Source of the DNA: Bowmanella sp. JS7-9
Lineage (GTDB): Bacteria; Pseudomonadota; Gammaproteobacteria; Enterobacterales; Alteromonadaceae
Direction of reading: 5' to 3'
Assembly: GCF_004329715.1 (NCBI RefSeq)
Contig: NZ_JXSY01000018.1
Coordinates: 248,001 to 312,000 of the forward strand
Length of the DNA: 64,000 nucleotides
This document shows, one piece after another, positions 57,298-64,000 of the stretch. The notes under the pieces were generated by a model. That model had not been told where the DNA came from and did no database searches. It was given only the letters and a program-made list of their open reading frames with translations. The translations under genes were made by a program, and so were the position numbers. How positions within the stretch are numbered: the first letter of the stretch is position 1; each line of letters starts with the position of its first letter.

Positions 57298-58176
57298 GTG
57301 CTGTCAGTTTATTTAATGGTCTCTTTACTGACGGCGATACCAACACAGTTGGACGATAGCTTGTGGCATGATATTGAGATGCTGAGCAGTCCAGCATTTT
57401 CAGGTCGGCGGATTGGCCACAATGAAATGGCTATTGAATATATAGCCCATCGATATTCTCAGATTGGTCTCGCTCCAATCAACAGCAATAATTACTTAAA
57501 AGCATTTGAATTCCGTGGCAAAGCCGGAGCAAATATTGTCGGTGAGATAAGAGGTAAAAAAAAACCGGAACAGTATTTCGTGCTAACGGCACATTTTGAC
57601 CATTTAGGTGGGTCTTTACATGATTATTTTCCCGGCGCAGATGACAATGCGTCAGGGGTTGCGGTTATGTTGGCTCTGGCAGACTATTTCGTTATTCATG
57701 CACCCGACTATTCGATATTGTTTGTGGCGACCGATGGTGAAGAATCTGGCTTGTATGGCTCCTACGCCTTTTTGCAAAACAGTCCGATTCCGGTGGAAAA
57801 AATAAAACTTAATATCAATCTGGACATGCTAGGTGAGCCAGAGCGGGGTTGTCGCTTAGCTGTGTTTCATCGCTTACTAGGCAAAGAACAGCAGCAGGTG
57901 ATTGAGCAGTACGTGCAACCACAGACGGAATGTGCGCTGCGGGTGCAAGGGCGTATGTTTCGCACGCAGCAAGGACAACAGTTTGATTGGCTTCGAGCAA
58001 GCGATCATTACCCATTTTACCGACAAAATATCCCGGTGATCTTTTTCGGCGGTAGCGCACATGAGCGTTATCACACTCCACGCGACAATGCGGCAAACCT
58101 TTCCCGGACGTTCGTAATGAACAGCGCAGAATTGGTTTTACAGATTATTCAGCGTCTCGACCAACTTCCTGATTAA
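57298..58176 (+). CDS. M28-family zinc aminopeptidase-like protein
   Basis: A 292-residue protein with a short hydrophobic N-terminus (VYLMVSLLTAIP), a probable signal peptide. The two-zinc site residues are in LTAHFDHLGG, GADDNASGVAVML, TDGEESGLYGS, NLDMLGEPE and HERYHTPRDN, in the normal M28 order. The GTG start follows TTGAGG and is 1 base after the lipoprotein stop. It likely trims peptides in the periplasm or outside the cell; the exact substrate is unknown. Confidence 0.85.
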   Translation: MLSVYLMVSLLTAIPTQLDDSLWHDIEMLSSPAFSGRRIGHNEMAIEYIAHRYSQIGLAPINSNNYLKAFEFRGKAGANIVGEIRGKKKPEQYFVLTAHFDHLGGSLHDYFPGADDNASGVAVMLALADYFVIHAPDYSILFVATDGEESGLYGSYAFLQNSPIPVEKIKLNINLDMLGEPERGCRLAVFHRLLGKEQQQVIEQYVQPQTECALRVQGRMFRTQQGQQFDWLRASDHYPFYRQNIPVIFFGGSAHERYHTPRDNAANLSRTFVMNSAELVLQIIQRLDQLPD

Positions 58177-58210
58177 CTCTGCACGGCTTTAATGCGCGAA
58201 GATAATGCGC

Positions 58211-58227
58211 CGCCCCAAAATGGTGCG
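58211..58227. promoter_or_regulatory. NtrC-like enhancer site
   Basis: CGCCCCAAAATGGTGCG matches the NtrC site TGCACC-N5-GGTGCA at 9 of 12 defined positions. It lies about 63 bases upstream of the sigma-54 promoter, a normal enhancer distance. Only one clear site is visible. Confidence 0.6.
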
Positions 58228-58289
58228 TTAGTTTTCTGTAAATTCATTTGTCTATAGCTAACATGCTGAAATTTAAAGACTATTTCTTT

Positions 58290-58305
58290 TGGCATGGCAC
58301 TTGTT
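58290..58305 (+). promoter_or_regulatory. Sigma-54 promoter of glnK-amtB
   Basis: TGGCAT-N5-TTGTT resembles the sigma-54 -24/-12 consensus TGGCAC-N5-TTGCA, with mismatches at the end of each element. It lies 56 bases upstream of the glnK ATG. Together with the NtrC-like site it suggests induction by nitrogen limitation. Confidence 0.65.
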
Positions 58306-58360
58306 TAGTTACTGATAAATCTAACCAAAATCAACATCAGTTCCGACAGGAGTGCCACGT

Positions 58361-58699
58361 ATGAAACTAGTCAGTGCCATCATCAAGCCATTTAAGCTTG
58401 ATGATGTTCGGGAAGCCATCTCAGAGATTGGCATCGACGGGTTGACCGTCACAGAAGTGAAAGGCTTTGGGCGTCAGAAAGGACACACTGAACTCTATCG
58501 TGGTGCAGAGTACCAGGTAGATTTTCTACCCAAAGTGAAACTGGAAATTGCCATCGGTGATGATCAGGTAGATCGCTTAGTCGAGGCCATTATGGGTGCA
58601 GCGCGCACCGGTAAAATTGGTGATGGCAAAATTTTTGTGTATGACCTGCAGCACGCGGTACGCATTCGTACTGGCGAAACTGACGACGAAGCAGTGTAA
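58361..58699 (+). CDS. glnK: PII nitrogen regulatory protein GlnK
   Basis: A 112-residue PII protein. Tyr51 in the T-loop ([14 protein letters not shown]) is the uridylylation site, and [21 protein letters not shown] is the ATP-binding C-terminal block. The ATG at 58361 gives the family length; the open frame from 58352 adds 3 residues. amtB follows 14 bases later, so this is the GlnK type that plugs the ammonium channel when nitrogen is plentiful. Confidence 0.93.
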   Translation: MKLVSAIIKPFKLDDVREAISEIGIDGLTVTEVKGFGRQKGHTELYRGAEYQVDFLPKVKLEIAIGDDQVDRLVEAIMGAARTGKIGDGKIFVYDLQHAVRIRTGETDDEAV

Positions 58700-58713
58700 G
58701 GGGAGGCTGTCTC

Positions 58714-59967
58714 ATGGAAACAACATTTGAATTAAGTTACGCACTCGATACCTTCTATTTCTTGGTTTGTGGTGCATTGGTAATGTGGATGGCGGCAGGC
58801 TTTGCCATGTTGGAAGCGGGTTTAGTTCGCGCCAAAAACACTACAGAAATTCTGACCAAGAACGTCGCCTTGTATGCGATCGCCTGTACCATGTATATGA
58901 TTTGTGGCTACAGCATTATGTATGGCGGCGCGGATTTTGCTTGGTTCTTAGATGGCATTATGGCTGACGGTGCAACCGGTGCTGAAGAGCCTGCAACTTA
59001 TGCTCCTTCTGCAGATTTCTTCTTCCAGGTTGTGTTCGTTGCCACCGCAATGTCCATTGTGTCTGGTGCAGTGGCGGAACGAATGAAGCTGTGGACTTTC
59101 CTGGCATTCTCAGTGGTGATGACTGCATTTATTTACCCGATGGAAGGACGCTGGACATGGGGTGGTGAAGCGGTATTTGGCATGTATACCCTTGGCGATT
59201 TAGGTTTCTCCGATTTCGCTGGCTCAGGTATCGTGCATATGGCTGGCGCCGCGGCTGCATTGTCTGGTGTACTGCTGTTAGGTGCGCGTAAAGGTAAATA
59301 CGCAGCTGATGGCCGTGTAAACGCGATTCCGGGGGCTAACCTGCCATTGGCCACATTGGGTACCTTCATCCTGTGGATGGGCTGGTTTGGCTTTAACGGT
59401 GGTTCTGTATTAGCCACAGCCAGCGTCGAAAGTGCCAACTCTGTTGCCGTGGTATTTATGAATACCAACGCTGCCGCAGCGGGTGGTTTGATTGCTGCGC
59501 TGCTACTGGCTCGTGTGATGTTTGGTAAAGCAGATTTAACCATGGCGCTTAACGGTGCACTGGCCGGTCTGGTTGCGATTACGGCTGAGCCTTCAACGCC
59601 GACACCACTGCAGGCGACGCTGTTTGGTGCTATCGGTGGCGTACTGGTGGTGTTCTCCATCATTACCCTGGATAAGCTGAAAATTGACGATCCAGTGGGT
59701 GCGATTTCTGTACACGGTGTTGTTGGTTTGCTGGGTCTGTTACTGGTACCAGTAACCAATCCGTTGACTGAAGACGGCGGCGCGTCGTTCAGCGGACAAT
59801 TGATTGGTGCATTAACGATATTTGTATGGGTATTTGTTGTCTCGGCTATCGTCTGGCTGATCCTGAAAGCTACCATTGGTCTGCGCGTTAGTGAAGAAGA
59901 AGAGTACGAAGGCGTGGATATCAGTGAATGTGGTCTGGAAGCCTACCCGGATTTCACTAAGTCCTAA
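58714..59967 (+). CDS. amtB: Ammonium transporter AmtB
   Basis: A 417-residue inner-membrane channel with about 11 helices. The twin-histidine pore residues are His175 (GSGIVHMAGAAAAL) and His334 (AISVHGVVGLLG). The AGFAMLEAGLVRAKNTTEILTKN opening and the C-terminal helix end (YEGVDISECGLEAYPDFT) that binds GlnK are present. No cleaved signal peptide is obvious. AGGGGAGG lies upstream of the ATG. It imports ammonium when nitrogen is limiting. Confidence 0.95.
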   Translation: METTFELSYALDTFYFLVCGALVMWMAAGFAMLEAGLVRAKNTTEILTKNVALYAIACTMYMICGYSIMYGGADFAWFLDGIMADGATGAEEPATYAPSADFFFQVVFVATAMSIVSGAVAERMKLWTFLAFSVVMTAFIYPMEGRWTWGGEAVFGMYTLGDLGFSDFAGSGIVHMAGAAAALSGVLLLGARKGKYAADGRVNAIPGANLPLATLGTFILWMGWFGFNGGSVLATASVESANSVAVVFMNTNAAAAGGLIAALLLARVMFGKADLTMALNGALAGLVAITAEPSTPTPLQATLFGAIGGVLVVFSIITLDKLKIDDPVGAISVHGVVGLLGLLLVPVTNPLTEDGGASFSGQLIGALTIFVWVFVVSAIVWLILKATIGLRVSEEEEYEGVDISECGLEAYPDFTKS

Positions 59968-59983
59968 TCAACCAAGCTATTTG

Positions 59984-60010
59984 AAAGCCTCGCACTCGCG
60001 AGGCTTTTTT
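59984..60010 (+). terminator. Terminator after amtB
   Basis: AAAGCCTCGC and GCGAGGCTTT pair perfectly around ACTC and are followed by Ts. Confidence 0.92.
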
Positions 60011-60079
60011 GTTGCTAACGGCTTTTAGCCAATTCGTGCTAATTTATTTTCTATAACGAAAACAAATGATTACTTAACC

Positions 60080-60994
60080 ATGGCACAACCTCAAAAAGGC
60101 ATTTGCGCCGAGCCCAATCTGCACAGTCTGTATCTGATGTTTAACGTGGTCGATGATGACTACGCGGCGTTGCGTGAGCGTTTAGCGATGCTGTTAGATC
60201 TGTTTTATTACAATGAGCAAGAATATTTTGAGGCGATGTTGTCGGGCATGATTGCTATCGGCAGTAACTTTTGGTCAGAGATTTATCCGCACAACACGCC
60301 TGCTGAACTCGCGCCATTTCCTGACACCGGAAAGCGTGAACCGCGTATGCCGGTTATCCCATTCGATTTATTTATTCAAATCAGAGCCGATCGCGCCGAT
60401 GTCTGTCATCAACTGGGCGTTGAGGTGTGCCGTTTGCTCAGCCCATATACGGAATTGGTTGAACAGATTAAAGGATTCCGCTTTTTAGATGGTCGTGATT
60501 TGACTGGCTTTGTGATGGGGTATGACAACCCCAGAGGGATGGCAAAGTTAGATGTGGCGTTGGTGGGTGAGGAAGATCCGGAATTTGCCGGAGGCAGTTA
60601 TATCCATGTTCAACGCTACCAGCATAACTTAGCCCAATGGGAGCGGTTATCGGTCGCTGAGCAGGAATATATTATGGGGCGTAGCAAAGACACTAATTCA
60701 GAGCTGGATGACCATGCCAGAAGTCCGGCTTGCCATGCGACGCGCATCTCTGTAGATAAATTTGGCGAGCCGATAAAATTACTTCAGCAGGGCATGCCCT
60801 ATGGAGATATGCACGAGCAGGGCATGTATTTGGTTACCTGTGCGCGAACGGTGAAGCCATTTCGGCATATGCTGGAAAATCTGGTCGCGCTGGATAGGGA
60901 AGGGCAATACGACCGGCTGCTGGATTTCACCACAGTGCAAACCGGTTGCGCATTCTTTGCCCCTTCAATCAGTTTCATTAAAAAATACGTTTAA
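60080..60994 (+). CDS. DyP-type heme peroxidase
   Basis: A 304-residue peroxidase of the YfeX-like DyP group. FLDGRDLTGF corresponds to the distal motif with the catalytic Asp, and GGSYIHVQRYQHNLAQWERL, GRSKDTNSEL and HARSPACHATRI are family blocks; a His in the last part is the likely heme ligand. There is no signal peptide, so it is cytoplasmic or packaged. Its natural substrate is unknown. The M19 dipeptidase gene follows after 14 bases. Confidence 0.88.
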   Translation: MAQPQKGICAEPNLHSLYLMFNVVDDDYAALRERLAMLLDLFYYNEQEYFEAMLSGMIAIGSNFWSEIYPHNTPAELAPFPDTGKREPRMPVIPFDLFIQIRADRADVCHQLGVEVCRLLSPYTELVEQIKGFRFLDGRDLTGFVMGYDNPRGMAKLDVALVGEEDPEFAGGSYIHVQRYQHNLAQWERLSVAEQEYIMGRSKDTNSELDDHARSPACHATRISVDKFGEPIKLLQQGMPYGDMHEQGMYLVTCARTVKPFRHMLENLVALDREGQYDRLLDFTTVQTGCAFFAPSISFIKKYV

Positions 60995-61008
60995 ATTAAA
61001 GGATTAAC

Positions 61009-62190
61009 ATGAAAAAGGCATTACTGGCCGTCGTTGTTGCGACCGCCTGCTCAATGGCTGTTCACAGCCAGGAACCGTCAGCAAAAGCCCATCAATTGGC
61101 GCAAAAACATATTCTGGTCGATACCCATATCGATGTGCCAATTCGCTTAGTTGAAGGCTGGGAAGATGTGACTAAAGCGACTGCGAAAGGGGATTTCGAT
61201 TATCCACGCGCATTGGCTGGTGGTCTGAATGCGCCTTTTATGTCGATTTATATCCCAGCCCGTTATGAACAAAGTGGTGGCGGCGATCAATTAGCTAATA
61301 TGATGATTGATTTAACTGAGGCGATTGTTGCCCGGGCGCCACAAAAGTTTACCATGGCTGCGTCCGTGGATGAGGTAGAGCGCGCCTTCGCTGACGGCAA
61401 AATAGCGCTGGCTATGGGAATGGAGAATGGTACTCCCATCGCGGGTGATTTCGCGAAATTGCAGCATTTCTATGATCGTGGCATCCGCTACATTACGTTG
61501 GCACACTCAGAGAGTAATCATATCGCTGATTCATCTTATGATTTGCGTCGTCAGTGGAAAGGCTTGAGTCCGTTCGGAAAAGAACTGGTAGCCGAGATGA
61601 ATCGATTGGGCATGATGGTGGATATTTCCCATGTGTCTGATCAGGCGTTTTACCAGGCTATCGAAATCTCTAAAGCCCCGGTCATTGCCTCGCACAGTTC
61701 GTTGCGTAAATTTACCCCCGGATTCGAGCGTAATATGGATGATGATATGCTCAGGGCGTTGGCCAAAAATGGGGGTGTAATTCAGATAAATTTTGGCTCC
61801 AGTTTTATCAACCAAACGGCTCGGGACTGGTATAGCAAACGCGATAAAGTGCGTGACAGTGCAGAAGGTGACGCGGCAAAACAGGCGGTTGAGGATTATA
61901 AAGCGACCAATCCATTCCCGTTTGCTACTTTGGAAGATGTGCTGAATCATATTGATTATGTGGTGAAGCTGATTGGTATCGATCACGTCGGTATCGGCTC
62001 GGACTTTGACGGGGTAGGTGATTCCTTGCCAGAGAATCTCAAAGATGTGTCGTATTATCCTTATTTAATTCAGGGCTTGCTCGACCGCGGTTACAAGGAC
62101 GAAGAGATTGCACAAATCATGGGGGGGAACACCCTGCGATTATGGCGTCAGGTAGAGCAAATAGCAGAAAACCTGCAGAAATCTTCATAA
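61009..62190 (+). CDS. Secreted M19 membrane dipeptidase
   Basis: A 393-residue zinc dipeptidase with a signal peptide (MKKALLAVVVATACSMAVHS). The metal ligands are in LVDTHIDVP (HxD), GMENGTPI (Glu), VDISHVSDQAF and IASHSSLR (His), and GIGSDFDGVG (Asp). Such enzymes hydrolyse dipeptides, and relatives act on D-amino acid dipeptides. It probably works in the periplasm on peptide uptake or cell-wall recycling. It lies 14 bases after the peroxidase gene. Confidence 0.9.
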   Translation: MKKALLAVVVATACSMAVHSQEPSAKAHQLAQKHILVDTHIDVPIRLVEGWEDVTKATAKGDFDYPRALAGGLNAPFMSIYIPARYEQSGGGDQLANMMIDLTEAIVARAPQKFTMAASVDEVERAFADGKIALAMGMENGTPIAGDFAKLQHFYDRGIRYITLAHSESNHIADSSYDLRRQWKGLSPFGKELVAEMNRLGMMVDISHVSDQAFYQAIEISKAPVIASHSSLRKFTPGFERNMDDDMLRALAKNGGVIQINFGSSFINQTARDWYSKRDKVRDSAEGDAAKQAVEDYKATNPFPFATLEDVLNHIDYVVKLIGIDHVGIGSDFDGVGDSLPENLKDVSYYPYLIQGLLDRGYKDEEIAQIMGGNTLRLWRQVEQIAENLQKSS

Positions 62191-62217
62191 AAAAGGTCGG
62201 CATGTGCCGACCTTTTT
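62191..62217. terminator. Bidirectional terminator between convergent genes
   Basis: GGTCGGCA and TGCCGACC pair perfectly around TG, with an A run before and a T run after. It serves the dipeptidase gene and the convergent phosphatase gene. Confidence 0.93.
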
Positions 62218-62231
62218 GTTTTTACTTTCTG

Positions 62232-63860
62232 TTAGCGGATGACGATTTCATTTAGCACCTGACCCGTAGCCCGATCCGGTTGCGTGATACCCAATACCGC
62301 GGATAGGGTAACTGCCAGATCTTCCGGCGATACCGGACGGGTGTACTCTTTGGCTTTTACTTTCCAGCCAGTGAAGTACAACGGCACGTAAGTATCGTAA
62401 TTGTATGGAGAACCGTGAGTCGCCGCTGAATAGCTTTGTAGCATGGTAGAACGCTTCTGCACCACGACCACGTCACCTGCGCGACTGGCCACGTAAGAGT
62501 TTTGCACTTTTGCTTTGATCGGATCGTATTGCAGATTCTGCTCGGTTAACTCTTTAGCCGTCAGAGCTAATGCGACGCCATTTACCTGCGCCACTTTCTC
62601 TGCCAGCTTTTGTGCGACTGTTTCGATGGATGAGGTCGAGGCGGTTATTGTGCTGTAGTTTAGGTAGATATCCGGCAAAGCGATTTTCTCAATCAGCTCT
62701 CCTTTAATGCCCAAATCGGCGGCAACTGACAGGGCGGCAGCATTGATATCCTCGACGGCTTTGGCACGCAGTGCCGGGCTGCCACGCAGGGCTTTGTATT
62801 CCGGAATCGCGTCCACACCATGGTCGGCGGACAGTGCAATCAGCACATGCTCCAGGCCGATTTTTTTATCCAGATAACTGAACAGATTGGCGAGGGTTTT
62901 ATCCAGACGAACCAGATTATCTTCTGCTTCCAGGCTGTAAGGACCAAAACGATGGCCTACATAGTCGTTTACTGAGAAACTGATGGATAAGTAATCCGTA
63001 ATATCATCTGCACCCAATTGTTGGGTTTCCACCACATGTTGTGCGAATTTCGCCGTTAATTCATCACCATAGGGGGTGTAAGTTAGCATGTCATAGTAGG
63101 TGGCGGACGCGTCAGCCGGCATGCCATGTGGGAAGCCCAGATTAAAGCCCTTAGGTGGCATCTGATAGGGGCGGTTGCTGGCATCATTATGATACTGACT
63201 TTCCTTCAGTGAAAGTGACCAGCTTGCGCCCAGGTAGGCATCTTTGGCATCGCTCTGATTAAACTGTTCAGCAAAGGCAGGCAATTCGGGGTAGTAATAG
63301 GTACTGGTCACCATATTGCCGGTCTTTTTATCAAACCAGAATGCTTTGCCATGGTGGCCTCCGGTTAATACCGCCCCGCGATCTTTAATCGAGACTGCAT
63401 ATATTTTTGCCTGACCATTGGTTGCCTGAAACAACTCATCTGAGAAGGTTGAAGCCAGCAAGTTGGCAGCAGAAGAACTGTAGCCCTTGGCACCTAGCAG
63501 AGTATTACTGGCATCTGCCACGCAGTACATGGACTTGCCTGTGCTGCGATCATACCAGTCATTGGAAACCAGCCCATGTTGAGATGGAATTGCACCCGTC
63601 GCCAGCGTCGCATGGCCTACCGCTGTGAGGGTGGTGGCATGGCGATAATGGGCGTTAGTGTATAGGGTGCCGTCGTCTAAAAAGCGTTTAAAACCTTTGC
63701 TTTTACCTGATGCGACGAAATGATCTGCATAGCGTTTGAGTAAATCACCACGTAACTGGTCTACGGTGATCTGCACTATTAGTTTGGGTTGCTCGGTTGC
63801 AACAGCGTCCACTGCGGGTAAGGCGCTGAGCAACAGGCTGGTCATGAGAAACTTGTTCAT
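62232..63860 (-). CDS. Secreted PafA-like alkaline phosphatase
   Basis: A 542-residue protein with a signal peptide (MNKFLMTSLLLSALPAVDAVA). The metal-binding Asp is in ITVDQLRGDLLKRY; the nucleophile region is HATTLTAVGHATLATGAIPSQHG, and ALSADHGVDAIPEY and the ATHGSPYNYDTYVPLYF His complete the alkaline-phosphatase superfamily set. The layout matches PafA-type phosphatases with a Thr nucleophile and activity on many phosphomonoesters. The ATG at 63860 starts the signal peptide; the longer frame is upstream sequence. It likely releases phosphate outside the cell. Confidence 0.87.
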   Translation of the reverse strand: MNKFLMTSLLLSALPAVDAVATEQPKLIVQITVDQLRGDLLKRYADHFVASGKSKGFKRFLDDGTLYTNAHYRHATTLTAVGHATLATGAIPSQHGLVSNDWYDRSTGKSMYCVADASNTLLGAKGYSSSAANLLASTFSDELFQATNGQAKIYAVSIKDRGAVLTGGHHGKAFWFDKKTGNMVTSTYYYPELPAFAEQFNQSDAKDAYLGASWSLSLKESQYHNDASNRPYQMPPKGFNLGFPHGMPADASATYYDMLTYTPYGDELTAKFAQHVVETQQLGADDITDYLSISFSVNDYVGHRFGPYSLEAEDNLVRLDKTLANLFSYLDKKIGLEHVLIALSADHGVDAIPEYKALRGSPALRAKAVEDINAAALSVAADLGIKGELIEKIALPDIYLNYSTITASTSSIETVAQKLAEKVAQVNGVALALTAKELTEQNLQYDPIKAKVQNSYVASRAGDVVVVQKRSTMLQSYSAATHGSPYNYDTYVPLYFTGWKVKAKEYTRPVSPEDLAVTLSAVLGITQPDRATGQVLNEIVIR

Positions 63861-63884
63861 GGCATTCTTCAAAATAACGGGTAC

Positions 63885-63916
63885 AAAAAAGGACCTAACC
63901 ATAACGGAAAGGTCCT
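63885..63916 (-). terminator. Terminator upstream of the phosphatase gene
   Basis: On the minus strand GGACCT and AGGTCC pair around 13 bases and are followed by six Ts. It lies just after the stop of the partial gene at the window edge. Confidence 0.75.
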
Positions 63917-63950
63917 CGCTTAACAATTCACCTTCGATGAATCTGCGCTT

Positions 63951-64000
63951 TTAGATGACACCTAACTCGCGCAGACGCTCTTGCAGATAGGTACCTGCAG
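63951..64000 (-). CDS. C-terminal end of an unidentified protein
   Basis: The minus-strand frame that ends with TAA at 63953-63951 reads AGTYLQERLRELGVI, a plausible amphipathic protein end, and a terminator follows at the right distance. The gene continues beyond the window. Sixteen codons are not enough to name a family. Confidence 0.55.
   Translation of the reverse strand, partial: AGTYLQERLRELGVI

Noticed and set aside
59133-59876. A 247-residue minus-strand frame inside amtB
   Set aside because: It mirrors the low-complexity codons of a membrane protein gene and has no ribosome-binding site or family match.

Overview
The window looks like the chromosome of a marine-type gammaproteobacterium of the order Alteromonadales (inference). 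The reasons are the yacG-zapD-coaE-pilD-pilC-pilA and nadC/ampD-ampE-pdhR-aceE-aceF-lpdA arrangement, a carboxynorspermidine synthase/decarboxylase pair, a secreted subtilase with PPC domains, and a complete bacterial glycogen operon. No rRNA is present to fix the genus.

Region 1 (1-8573) is the right part of an integrated phage-like element whose left end lies outside the window. It has a divergent repressor switch (357-599 minus, 860-1615 plus) with a long inverted-repeat operator between the genes. A rightward early module follows: an unknown protein, a Sak4-type RecA-like ATPase, a DUF669 protein, an unknown coiled-coil protein, a PD-(D/E)XK nuclease with a Cas4-like cysteine set, a small membrane protein, a superfamily II helicase, a small DNA-binding protein, a Dam-type adenine methyltransferase and an excisionase-like HTH protein. 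The module ends at a 3' fragment of tRNA-Leu(CAA), read here as attR. No integrase, capsid or lysis gene is visible.

Region 2 (8745-13306) holds an AraC regulator divergent from an AldB-type aldehyde dehydrogenase, then a GGDEF-EAL protein. Region 3 (13527-25616) is the glycogen operon malQ-glgB-glgX-glgP-glgC-glgA, with most genes overlapping, ending in a small DUF442 phosphatase-like gene. Region 4 (25613-31544, minus strand) carries yacG, zapD, coaE, pilD, pilC, pilA, nadC and a membrane-anchored aspartic protease; the pilus ATPase gene pilB is missing between pilA and pilC. Region 5 (31613-40155) has ampD-ampE and the pyruvate dehydrogenase operon, with two perfect PdhR-type operators before pdhR.

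Region 6 (40454-51714) holds a secreted subtilase, a SWIM-SNF2 helicase, a cold-shock protein, a DUF3300 protein, an HDOD protein and aconitase B. Region 7 (51933-64000) has carboxynorspermidine synthesis, the MsrPQ methionine sulfoxide repair system, a transglutaminase-like/TPR lipoprotein with an M28 peptidase, glnK-amtB behind a likely NtrC/sigma-54 promoter, a DyP peroxidase, a membrane dipeptidase, a PafA-like phosphatase and the tail of one more gene.

All calls come from reading the sequence and recalling protein families; no database search was run.
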